64,000 bases of DNA, taken from DASPHG01 sp963849605. GTDB lineage: Bacteria > Actinomycetota > Thermoleophilia > Solirubrobacterales > Thermoleophilaceae. The position numbers and the translations under genes are program-made. The notes beneath the pieces are model-generated. The model was given only the letters and a program-made list of their open reading frames with translations, ran no database searches and was not told the DNA's origin. Location of the stretch: positions 620,001 through 684,000 of the forward strand of contig CAWKHX010000015.1 of assembly GCA_963849605.1 (NCBI GenBank), given 5' to 3'. Below, in pieces: positions 46,277 to 54,188 of the stretch. Each line of letters opens with the position of its first letter. Position 1 is the stretch's first letter.

Positions 46277-46292
46277 GGTACTGGGCCGTACC
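46277..46292 (+). promoter_or_regulatory. TetR operator candidate 2 (autoregulatory)
   Basis: GGTACT-GGGC-CGTACC, 20 nt before the ATG of the tetR gene. One base of the left half-site differs from the other copies. The position suggests autoregulation. Confidence 0.65.
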
Positions 46293-46312
46293 GATCGCTA
46301 CCCTCAGATCGG

Positions 46313-46993
46313 ATGGCTCGCACCGACTCCCTGTTCTTCCGTGCGCTCGAACCGGACGAGGGCTGGGGCGGCCAGAAGGAGGCCACCAGCGCGTCCCAGC
46401 GCGCACGCATGCTCGACGGAATCACGCGCGCGGTCGCGGACAAGGGTTACGCGCGCGTGACGGTCGGCGATGTGGTGAGCGAGGCCGGCGTGTCGCGCCG
46501 CACCTTCTACGAGCAGTTCAAGGACAAGGAGGACTGCTTCCTGGCCGCGTACGCGACCGGTACCGAGGCGCTGATCAAGGACATGGTCGCGGCCTCGATC
46601 GGCATGGGCGCCGACGCCGATTGGCGGGAGGTGCTCACGGTCGCGATCGACACCTACGTCGGCGGGCTTGCGGCCGACCCCGAGTTCGCCAAGACCTTCC
46701 TCGTCGACGTGCTCGGCGCAGGCCACGCGGCTGTGGAGCTGCGCGTCAAGGTCTACGAGCAGTTCGTGCAGCAGTACGTGATCCTCGCGCGGCGCGCGGC
46801 CCGTCAGGACTCCGCGATCGGCGACGTCCCCGAGGTCTACCTGCGCGCGCTCGTGGGCGGGATCGGCGAGCTTGTCCAGCAGCATCTGCTCACGAAGGAC
46901 GCGAAGACGCTTCCCGAGCTCGCGCCCGTGCTGGTCCAGCTCGTCACGGCCGTGATCCAGGGCGCCGGCGCCGCGACGGCCGTCTCGCGCTAG
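46313..46993 (+). CDS. TetR-family transcriptional regulator
   Basis: 226 aa from the ATG at 46313 (MARTDSLFFRALEP); the frame is open upstream but that part would cover operator 2. The DNA-binding helix-turn-helix is clear: ITRAVADKGYARVTVGDVVS then EAGVSRRTFYEQFKDKEDCF. The ligand-binding domain is all-helical, about 150 residues. It sits between the hotdog gene and the exported operon, and both of these and its own gene carry the same palindrome. It most likely represses all three until an unknown ligand binds. Confidence 0.9.
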   Translation: MARTDSLFFRALEPDEGWGGQKEATSASQRARMLDGITRAVADKGYARVTVGDVVSEAGVSRRTFYEQFKDKEDCFLAAYATGTEALIKDMVAASIGMGADADWREVLTVAIDTYVGGLAADPEFAKTFLVDVLGAGHAAVELRVKVYEQFVQQYVILARRAARQDSAIGDVPEVYLRALVGGIGELVQQHLLTKDAKTLPELAPVLVQLVTAVIQGAGAATAVSR

Positions 46994-47025
46994 CCCGTCC
47001 GCGCAAGTAGGCGCACGCTGCGACG

Positions 47026-47052
47026 TTGACTGTTTTGAATGTGGTTTACTCC
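47026..47052 (+). promoter_or_regulatory. Candidate promoter of the copper/PQQ operon
   Basis: TTGACT (47026-47031) with TACTCC (47047-47052) at a 15-base spacing. TTGAAT (47035-47040) with TAACTT (47056-47061), also 15 bases apart, is an alternative. In both cases operator 3 lies at or just after the expected transcription start. Confidence 0.4.
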
Positions 47053-47062
47053 GGGTAACTTA

Positions 47063-47078
47063 GGTACGCGTCCGTACC
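47063..47078 (+). promoter_or_regulatory. TetR operator candidate 3
   Basis: GGTACG-CGTC-CGTACC, same spacing as operators 1 and 2, 40 nt before the ATG at 47119. Only the half-sites are conserved among the three copies. Confidence 0.7.
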
Positions 47079-47118
47079 GATGGCATGGGGTTGTGTTTCC
47101 TACGTGGGGGAGGAACTG

Positions 47119-48900
47119 ATGTCGAAGTTCGCCGGAGTCTTCGCGCTCGCGCTGCTGCTGCTCGTCCCGACGAGCGCGTCTGCGCAGAGGGTCGATCGCG
47201 CACCCACGCCTGAGCTCAACCCGATCGGCGTCGAGGCGCTGGCGCGCCCGTGCGCGTACGAGGGCGACGACCCCTACGAGAAGGGGTTCTACAAGGCCGA
47301 AGGCTGGAAGGGCCCGGAGTACGTTCGCTACCCCGGCGCGTGCCAGCGCATGCGGTTCTCGTTCGGGCCGATCGCCGTGAAGCCCGGCCAGAACGACGTG
47401 CTCATCAACCCGGTGACGATCGAGAAGCCGATGGTCGACGGCTACATCACGCGCTTCCGGCCGAACCTCGTCCGCGCCGACGGCACCGTTCCACCGGTCG
47501 AGCAGGTGCACCTCCACCACGGCACCTGGCTGTCGGAGCCCGAATACGGCAGCGGCCCGTTCTTCGCATCGGGTGAGGAAAAGACCGTCGCGCCGTTCCC
47601 GCGCGGCTACGGGATGCCGGTGAAGGGCTCGGACACCTGGCTGATGCTCTACATGGTGCATTCGGCCGTCGCGCAGCCGATGGAGGCCTACATCATCTAC
47701 GACATCGACTTCATCCCGAAGGCGCAGGGTGACGAGATGGGCATCAAGCCGGCGTACCCGTTGTGGCTCGACGTGCGTCCGTCGGGCTACCCCGTCTTCA
47801 ACGTCCAGCGGCCCTTCGGCGGCAAGGACGGACAGTGCACGTGGCCGAAGGAAGAGTGCGCGTCGTTCAACTCCTGGGGCGACGAGGAGGTCGGCCAGGG
47901 CCAGCCCGGAAACGGCAAGGGCGAGGACTGGGAGTTCCCGGCGGAGGGTGAGCCGTTCGGCAGAGCGGGGCCGTTCACCGGCGGCACGATCATCGGAATG
48001 GGCGGACACATGCATCCGGGTGGGGTCCAGAACGAGATCGACCTTCTCCGAGGCAAGAAGAAGAGGCGGATTTACACCGGCAAGGCCAAGTACTGGAAGA
48101 ACCAGAAGAAGGGCGGCGGTCCGAAGGACTCCTGGAACTTCTCGATGCCGGTCGTCGGTAATCCGTTCTGGGGCGTCCGCGTGAAGCCGGGCGACAAGCT
48201 GCGCTCGAACGTGACCTACGACACCCGTGTGCAGTCGACGTACGAAAACATGGGCATCGCGGTCAGCCTGCTCGTCCCCGACGACGAGAACGGCAAGCCG
48301 CAGGCCCCGGGCGTCAACCCGTTCAAGGTCAAGCGCGACAGGTCGAAGCGGTGCTACCGAAAGGGCGGGCTGAGGAACTCCGGTATCCAGGCGAACCCAC
48401 CGGTCCTTTGCGACAACGGCATCGTCACGCACGGGCAGCTCGTCGAGAACACGAATCGCGGCGGCCCGGATGGGAAGTGGGATGCCGTGAGCGCCGGCGA
48501 CGGCAACGAAGTGGCGATCGCCGACTTCATATACACCCCGGGCGACCTGTCGACGCGCATGACGATGGGCATCCCCACCGTGAAGCTCGGCAACACGCTC
48601 CGCTTCTCGAACTTCGAGGGCGGTTTGATCTGGCACACGGTCACTTCGTGCAAGTTCCCGTGCCTCGGCCCGACGGGCGCGGCCTACCCGGTCTCGAACG
48701 GACGGACGAGCCTGAAGCGCAGGGTCGACTTCGACTCTTCGGAGGTCGGTTTCGGCACGCCGGAGATCGGGCCGGCGACCAATACGCTCAACTGGTCGCT
48801 CGACGTGACGAAGGACGAGGGCTACAAGCCCGGCGAGGTCGTCACGTACTTCTGCCGCATCCATCCGTTCATGCGCGGCGCGTTCGAGGTGGCCAAGTGA
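47119..48900 (+). CDS. Secreted two-domain copper protein (PHM-like monooxygenase-type region plus C-terminal cupredoxin)
   Basis: 593 aa; the ATG at 47119 has GGGGGAGGA upstream and a clean Sec signal (MSKFAGVFALALLLLVPTSASA). The central part has His clusters VHLHHGTW (His131, 133, 134) and MGGHMHPGG (His297, 299), reminiscent of the copper sites of PHM/DBH-type monooxygenases. The C-terminal domain has type 1 copper ligands His506 (LIWHTVTS), Cys579, His582 and Met585 (YFCRIHPFMRG). It could oxidise a substrate outside the membrane with internal electron transfer. The His-cluster reading is an inference. First gene of a four-gene overlapping operon. Confidence 0.7.
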   Translation: MSKFAGVFALALLLLVPTSASAQRVDRAPTPELNPIGVEALARPCAYEGDDPYEKGFYKAEGWKGPEYVRYPGACQRMRFSFGPIAVKPGQNDVLINPVTIEKPMVDGYITRFRPNLVRADGTVPPVEQVHLHHGTWLSEPEYGSGPFFASGEEKTVAPFPRGYGMPVKGSDTWLMLYMVHSAVAQPMEAYIIYDIDFIPKAQGDEMGIKPAYPLWLDVRPSGYPVFNVQRPFGGKDGQCTWPKEECASFNSWGDEEVGQGQPGNGKGEDWEFPAEGEPFGRAGPFTGGTIIGMGGHMHPGGVQNEIDLLRGKKKRRIYTGKAKYWKNQKKGGGPKDSWNFSMPVVGNPFWGVRVKPGDKLRSNVTYDTRVQSTYENMGIAVSLLVPDDENGKPQAPGVNPFKVKRDRSKRCYRKGGLRNSGIQANPPVLCDNGIVTHGQLVENTNRGGPDGKWDAVSAGDGNEVAIADFIYTPGDLSTRMTMGIPTVKLGNTLRFSNFEGGLIWHTVTSCKFPCLGPTGAAYPVSNGRTSLKRRVDFDSSEVGFGTPEIGPATNTLNWSLDVTKDEGYKPGEVVTYFCRIHPFMRGAFEVAK

Positions 48901-50633
48901 GCCACTGGGGTAGCTGGGAGCCCTTGCGCAGCGCGCGCGGCCGCGACCTGTGGGAGACGATGGCCGAGGACGTGGCGGTCGACGTGCTGCCGTGCTCGAA
49001 CGACGAGTACTTCCCGGCGCCGCCGTCCAAGGAGCAGCTCACGATCATGTCGCTGCAGGACGCCGAGGTCGAGCGCTGGCGGCGCAAGTTCAACATGAGC
49101 CGGCGCGAGTTCGTCCGCACCTCGGCGGCGCTGGCGATCGGCTTCTGGGCGATCGACGTCGTGCGCCCCGGGATCTACGGGAACTACGGCGGGGCGAGCG
49201 CCGTGTCCAGCGGCCGCCCCGACGCGTGCGACCTCGAGTGGGCCGGCCGCAAGGGGCTCGAGACGGTGCGCAACCTCCCGGGCGAGTTCGTCTTCGACGT
49301 GCAGACGCACCACGTCGATCCGGACGGGATGTGGCGCGTGACCAACCCGGCCATCCACGCGTTCTTCTCCGCTGTCTGGCCGCAGGCGCGCGACGGTGGC
49401 GAGGCGGATCCGATCGAGAACCTGTCGCGCTTCCACTACCTGAAGGAGATCTTCCTCGACTCCGCGACCTCGTGCTCGGTGCTTTCGGTCGTGCCCACCT
49501 CGCCCGACACGAACAACCCGCTGCCGGTCGAGGAGGCGTCGCAGACGATCGACATCGTCAACGAGCTCGCGCGCTCGAAGCGCTCGGTCATGCACGCGTT
49601 CGTGATGCCGAACCGCGGCGGGACGGGCGACTCGGAGCAGACCGTCGATCCGCCCATGTACCTCGAAGAAGAAATGCAGCTGATGGAGGAGCGGGCGCAG
49701 AAGTACAACGACAGGCTGCGCGGCTGGAAGACCTACTGCGCCTGGGGCGATGTCCCGAATGCGAGCGGCTGGTTCCTCGACTCCGACACCGGCGCGCGCT
49801 TCCTTCAACAGGTCAAGCACGTGTCGGACAAGTACGGCATTCCGGCGACCGTGGCGACCCACAAGGGCTTTGCCCTCCCCGGCTTCGACCAGCGCGCCGC
49901 AGCGCCGCGTGACGTCGGCCCGGCCGCGAAGGCGAACCCCGACGTGAACATCATCGTCTACCACTCGGGCTACGACACGGGCGACGAGCAGAAGGCCTAC
50001 CGCGGCGACGAGAAGGCGGACTCGGGCACGACCACCGTCGACGGCTTCATCAAGGCGCTGCGCGAGAATCAGTACGACGCGCCGCGCTTCCGCAAGAAGG
50101 GCCACAGGTTCGGGAACGTCCCGAACGTGTACGCCGAGCTCGGCTCGGTCTGGCGCGACACGATGAGCAATCCGGACGAGTGCGCGCACCTGCTCGGCAA
50201 GCTGATCAACCACGTCGGCCCGAAGCGAATCGTGTGGGGGACCGACAGCCTCTGGTACGGCTCGCCGCAGCCTGAGATCGTCGCGCTCCGCAGGTTCGAG
50301 TTCACCGCGAAGGGCCGCGAGATGTACGGCCTGCCCTACGGGCTCGAGGGGGACGTCGAGGACCCCACCCGCAAGGCGCCCAAGCCCTCGCGCACGATTC
50401 GCAACGCAATCCTCGGCCGCAACGTGGCGCCGCTGTACCGCGTGGACCCGGACAAGAAGCGCCACCAGATCCACTGCGACGACGTCAACGCGCTGCAGGA
50501 GGACGAGTACACACTCACGCGCGCGGACAACCACCTGATGGAGACGCGCCCGTACGCGTCCAACGTGGCGCCCGGCGCGCGCACGCGCCGCGAGGTCTGG
50601 AAGTCGATCACCGAGGGGCCGTGGTCGCCCTGA
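48897..50633 (+). CDS. Exported amidohydrolase (amidohydrolase_2 family)
   Basis: 578 aa; GTG start overlapping the previous stop (GTGA). A twin-arginine motif (MSRREFVRTSAALAIGFWAI, Arg69-Arg70) is internal, after a 66-residue charged N-region, so the protein is probably Tat-exported or membrane-anchored. The TIM-barrel metal hydrolase pattern is seen in EFVFDVQTHHVDPDGMW, IPATVATHKGFALPG, NIIVYHSGYD and RIVWGTDSLWYGSPQ. Members hydrolyse or decarboxylate cyclic or aromatic substrates. The substrate is unknown here. Confidence 0.75.
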   Translation: MSHWGSWEPLRSARGRDLWETMAEDVAVDVLPCSNDEYFPAPPSKEQLTIMSLQDAEVERWRRKFNMSRREFVRTSAALAIGFWAIDVVRPGIYGNYGGASAVSSGRPDACDLEWAGRKGLETVRNLPGEFVFDVQTHHVDPDGMWRVTNPAIHAFFSAVWPQARDGGEADPIENLSRFHYLKEIFLDSATSCSVLSVVPTSPDTNNPLPVEEASQTIDIVNELARSKRSVMHAFVMPNRGGTGDSEQTVDPPMYLEEEMQLMEERAQKYNDRLRGWKTYCAWGDVPNASGWFLDSDTGARFLQQVKHVSDKYGIPATVATHKGFALPGFDQRAAAPRDVGPAAKANPDVNIIVYHSGYDTGDEQKAYRGDEKADSGTTTVDGFIKALRENQYDAPRFRKKGHRFGNVPNVYAELGSVWRDTMSNPDECAHLLGKLINHVGPKRIVWGTDSLWYGSPQPEIVALRRFEFTAKGREMYGLPYGLEGDVEDPTRKAPKPSRTIRNAILGRNVAPLYRVDPDKKRHQIHCDDVNALQEDEYTLTRADNHLMETRPYASNVAPGARTRREVWKSITEGPWSP

Positions 50634-52486
50634 GGGCTCGTGCCCTGCTCGTTTTCCTTCTCGCCACAGTCGTGGCGGCGGTGCCCGCGGCGGCTGCCTC
50701 GGCGAAGGGGAAGAGGATTCCCGGCTGCGCGAAGCCGAAAGCGCCCGGAGGCGAGTGGCCGTTCTACAGCGGCACCCTCAACAACCACCGCGAGCAGCTC
50801 AAGGAGAAGTCGATCGGCACCGACAACGTCGCCGAGCTCGGTGTCGCGTGGCAGACGACGACTCCGGACGGAGGTCAGATCCACTCGACCCCCGTCGTGG
50901 CCGACGGCTGTGTGTTCACAGGGACCGAGCTCGGTCACGTCTACGCGCTGAACGCCAACACCGGCAAGGTGGTGTGGAAACGGTCGCTGGGCAAGACCGA
51001 GGGCAGCAACTTCGCCGAGGGCGCCGGGATCGTCGGCGCGCCTGCGGTCGTCCGCGGGCTCATCTACGTCGGCGCCACCCTGCCCAAGTCTTCGACGCTG
51101 ACGGCGCTCGACAAGCGCACCGGGAAGGTCGTCTGGAAGCGCGTGGTCGACAAGGATGAGGGCGGTGGCCTCGACTCGAGCCCGGTGCCGTTCAAGGGGA
51201 TGATCTTCCAGGCCTTCAAGGGCGACGAGTCGAGCGACCACTCGTGGCCCGGCTACGCGATTCTCGACGGCTCGCGCAAGGGACGGGGCAAGATCCTGGT
51301 CAAGACCCACAACATCCCGAGGAAGGACTTCAAGGCCGGGTACCGCGGCGCCTCGATCATCAACACGCCGGCAGTCGACCTGAAGCACATGCTGGTGTAC
51401 GCCGGCACCGGCAACCCGGCCAGTGAGAAGCAGCATCCGATCACCAACTCGCTGCTCAAGATCGACGCCGATCCCAAGTCGAAGAAGTTCGGCCGGATCC
51501 TGGCGTCGCATCGCGGCACGTCGGACAGCTATCCGTTCCCGCAGGATGTCGACTCACCCACGTGCCAGAGCGACCTGCAGTGGCCGGCCGGGCGGTTCTC
51601 GTGCGCGCAGTTCGATTTCAACTTCCTTGCGTCGCCGAACCTGTGGACCAACTCCGAGGGGCGCCAGATGTTCGGCGGCCTGCAGAAGTCCGGGGTCTAC
51701 ACCGCGGTCTACACCGACACCATGGAAGAGGCGTGGCAGGCGACGATCGGGGTCCCGTGCTTCGGCTGCAACCTCAGCTCGAGCGCAGTCGACAAGAACG
51801 GGATCTACGTTGCCGTGACCGGGGGCAACCTCTACTCGCTCAACCGCGACACGGGCGCGATCCAGTGGGCTACGCCGCTGACGGGCGCCACGCACTACAA
51901 CGGCGTGGCCGTCGCGAACGGGATCGTCTACAGCCTCAACGACGGCATCGGCGCGCTGCAGGCATTTGACGCGTCCAGCGGCGCGCAACTGCTCTCGCAT
52001 TCGTTCGAGCAGGACACCGGGCAGTCCATGGACGACACGGGGAACTCGAGCGGGGTCTCGGTCGCGCGCCACATGGTGTTCGCAACGTCGCAGTCGGACG
52101 GCGCCAGCACGCTGTTCGCGCTCAAGCTGGGCGCGACCGGCGATCCGGACGGCGGCGGAGGTGGCGGTGGCGGCGAAGAGCCTCCCTCCGACGAGCCTCC
52201 GGACGACGGCGGGTCGAGCGAGGCGACCATCGCTACCGGCCCCGGTGCCCAGAGCTACGGGTACCTGACACCGAGCGTGACGGTGAACAAGGGCGGCAAG
52301 GTTTCCTACACCAACTACGACGCCGTGAGGCACAACGTCTCGTCGCCCGACGGCCTGTTCGGTAGCGAACTCGCCGATCAAAACACGACGGTGCCGGTGG
52401 CCGGGGTCGAGAAGCTGGACCCGGGCGAGTACCCGTTCATCTGCCAGCCGCATCCGAACATGAAGGGAACGCTCACCGTCCGGTGA
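50621..52486 (+). CDS. Secreted PQQ-type beta-propeller with C-terminal cupredoxin domain
   Basis: 621 aa; the GTG lies inside the end of the amidohydrolase gene (13-nt overlap). Sec signal (LLVFLLATVVAAVPAAAASA). Propeller blades of PQQ-dehydrogenase type: STPVVADGCVFTGTELGHVY, ALNANTGKVVWKRSLG, LTALDKRTGKVVWKR and LYSLNRDTGAIQWATPL. A Gly-rich linker (about 505-520) leads to a cupredoxin domain with AVRHNVSSPDG and YPFICQPHPNMKGTLTV (His, Cys, His, Met). The pairing suggests a dehydrogenase passing electrons to copper. PQQ binding itself is not proven; a non-enzymatic propeller is possible. Confidence 0.75.
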   Translation: MVALRARALLVFLLATVVAAVPAAAASAKGKRIPGCAKPKAPGGEWPFYSGTLNNHREQLKEKSIGTDNVAELGVAWQTTTPDGGQIHSTPVVADGCVFTGTELGHVYALNANTGKVVWKRSLGKTEGSNFAEGAGIVGAPAVVRGLIYVGATLPKSSTLTALDKRTGKVVWKRVVDKDEGGGLDSSPVPFKGMIFQAFKGDESSDHSWPGYAILDGSRKGRGKILVKTHNIPRKDFKAGYRGASIINTPAVDLKHMLVYAGTGNPASEKQHPITNSLLKIDADPKSKKFGRILASHRGTSDSYPFPQDVDSPTCQSDLQWPAGRFSCAQFDFNFLASPNLWTNSEGRQMFGGLQKSGVYTAVYTDTMEEAWQATIGVPCFGCNLSSSAVDKNGIYVAVTGGNLYSLNRDTGAIQWATPLTGATHYNGVAVANGIVYSLNDGIGALQAFDASSGAQLLSHSFEQDTGQSMDDTGNSSGVSVARHMVFATSQSDGASTLFALKLGATGDPDGGGGGGGGEEPPSDEPPDDGGSSEATIATGPGAQSYGYLTPSVTVNKGGKVSYTNYDAVRHNVSSPDGLFGSELADQNTTVPVAGVEKLDPGEYPFICQPHPNMKGTLTVR

Positions 52487-53280
52487 CCCGGCTGCGTTCT
52501 CGCATTGCGGCGCTCGCCGGCGTCCTGGCCCTCGGGCTGGGCGCGTTCGCGATCGCCAAGGAGATCGAGGGCACCGACGAGCCCGACAAGATCAACGGCA
52601 CCGAGCAGGCCGACAACATCACGGGTGAGCGCGGCGACGACACGATCAACGGCCTCGGCGGCGACGACACGATCAACGGCGGCCAAAACTCGATCTCGCG
52701 CTCGCGCCTCGGCGGCGATGGCGACGACACGATCGACGGTGGCGCCGGCAACGACACGGTCAACGGCGGTGGCGACAATGACATCGTCAACGGCGGCGAA
52801 GGAAACGACATGGTCTTCGGCGCCGGGTGCGAGGTCACTGGGCTCGGGCGGATCTGCGACAACGTCGGCCGCGACAGGCTGATCGGCGGCCTGGGGGATG
52901 ACGACTTGCGCGCCAACCAGTGCTCCGACAACCCCGACTGCCAGGCGGCCACGAACATCAGCCGCGGGACGCGGATGAAGGGCGGCCCGGGCAACGACAC
53001 GTTCTTGGGAGCGGAGAAGCGCGACCGGATACGCGGGGGCGGCGACGACGACACCGCGCAGGGATACCTCGGTCGCGACCGGATCAAGGGCGGCGGAGGC
53101 AACGACACGCTCGACGGCGGCGGAGGCCGTGATCGGGTGTCCGGCGGCTCGGGCGACGATCAGATCGAGGCGCGCGACGGCAAGCGCGACCGGGTCCGCT
53201 GCGGCAAGGGCGACGACAGCGCGTCCGTGGACAAGAAGGACCGCGTCCGCGGCTGCGAGCAGGTCGTACGCGGCGGCTAG
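52483..53280 (+). CDS. Secreted RTX-like calcium-binding repeat protein
   Basis: 265 aa; GTG overlapping the previous stop. An N-terminal hydrophobic segment (IAALAGVLALGLGAFAIA) acts as signal. It then consists of Gly/Asp/Asn nonapeptide-like repeats (GDDTINGLGGDDTINGG, GNDTVNGGGDNDIVNGGEGN, GRDRIKGGGGNDTLDGGG) typical of calcium-binding parallel beta rolls. This family is abundant in Thermoleophilia. Last gene of the operon; its stop overlaps the convergent hydrolase stop at CTAG. Confidence 0.85.
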   Translation: MTRLRSRIAALAGVLALGLGAFAIAKEIEGTDEPDKINGTEQADNITGERGDDTINGLGGDDTINGGQNSISRSRLGGDGDDTIDGGAGNDTVNGGGDNDIVNGGEGNDMVFGAGCEVTGLGRICDNVGRDRLIGGLGDDDLRANQCSDNPDCQAATNISRGTRMKGGPGNDTFLGAEKRDRIRGGGDDDTAQGYLGRDRIKGGGGNDTLDGGGGRDRVSGGSGDDQIEARDGKRDRVRCGKGDDSASVDKKDRVRGCEQVVRGG

Positions 53281-54179
53281 CCGGCCGGCTGCACGACAGG
53301 CTCTGCCGCTCGCGCGGCGTTCTGCTCGATCCCGTCGAGGATGCGCGGCCACACGCCGCGCGGAAGGTCGTGGCCCATGCCGTCGATCAGATCGAGCCGC
53401 GCGTTCGGGATCGCACGCGCGGTCGCTCGTCCGCCGGACGGCCGGATGAGCCGGTCCGCCTTCCCGTGGATGACGAGCGTCGGGACGCGGATCCGCTTCA
53501 GGTCCTGCGCGCGGTGGCCGCTCGCGATGATCGCCCCGAGCTGACGGGCGACACCGTCCGCGTCGGCACCGCGGTCCCAGCCGAGCGCGAGGAGCGCGCG
53601 CAGCTCGTCTTCGTCGCGCTCGAAGCCGGGTGAGCCAACGAGCTTGAACAGCTTCACGATCCCCTCCACGTAGCCCTCCTTGCTCGTGGCCGGCTTCTGC
53701 AGGAAGAACGGGAGGACGCGCGGCGCGGGCTGGCCGGACCAGCGGCTGCCGGTGCTCGACATGATCGAGACGAGCGATCGCACCCTGTCCGGATGGTCGG
53801 CCGCCATCGTCTGGGCGATCATCCCGCCCATCGACGCGCCGACCACGTGCGCGCTCTCGATCCCGAGCTCGTCGAGGAGGCCGATGCCGTCTGCGGCCAT
53901 GTCCTTCAAGAGGTAGGCGGGCCGCCGGATCCGCCGCGTCAGGATCTCGCGGGGGCGCGGCGCGGGACGGTCGCTCAGATGGGTCGAGCGGCCGACGTCG
54001 CGGTTGTCATACCGGATGACATAGAAGCCGCGGTCGGCAAGCTCGGCGCAGAAGTCCTCCTGCCAGGCGATCATCTGGGTACCGAGACCCATGACGAGCA
54101 GCACGGTGGGACGATCCGGATCGCCGAACGGCTCGTAGCAGAGCTCGACGTCCCCGACCTTGCAGAAACGCTCGTCCAT
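53277..54179 (-). CDS. Alpha/beta hydrolase
   Basis: 300 aa. VLLVMGLGTQMIAWQEDFCA provides the oxyanion region, VVGASMGGMIAQTMAADHPD holds the nucleophile Ser (GxSMGG), VIHGKADRLIRPSGG the acid and GMGHDLPRG the His. A cytoplasmic esterase/lipase-like enzyme of unknown substrate. The penicillin-acylase gene lies 9 nt upstream on the same strand, so they may be co-transcribed. Confidence 0.85.
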   Translation of the reverse strand: MDERFCKVGDVELCYEPFGDPDRPTVLLVMGLGTQMIAWQEDFCAELADRGFYVIRYDNRDVGRSTHLSDRPAPRPREILTRRIRRPAYLLKDMAADGIGLLDELGIESAHVVGASMGGMIAQTMAADHPDRVRSLVSIMSSTGSRWSGQPAPRVLPFFLQKPATSKEGYVEGIVKLFKLVGSPGFERDEDELRALLALGWDRGADADGVARQLGAIIASGHRAQDLKRIRVPTLVIHGKADRLIRPSGGRATARAIPNARLDLIDGMGHDLPRGVWPRILDGIEQNAARAAEPVVQPAG

Positions 54180-54188
54180 CCTTGGACC

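Noticed and set aside
46229..46312. Longer start for the tetR gene
   Set aside because: It would cover operator 2 and adds 28 residues not typical for TetR N-termini.
48822..50534. 570-codon minus-strand frame opposite the amidohydrolase
   Set aside because: Low-complexity Arg/Val/Leu shadow frame with no family features; the plus-strand gene has clear motifs and overlaps its neighbours correctly.
52600..53230. Short regular DNA repeats that could suggest a CRISPR or tandem repeat array
   Set aside because: They are codons of RTX nonapeptides in an intact frame; there are no spacers of even length and no cas genes.
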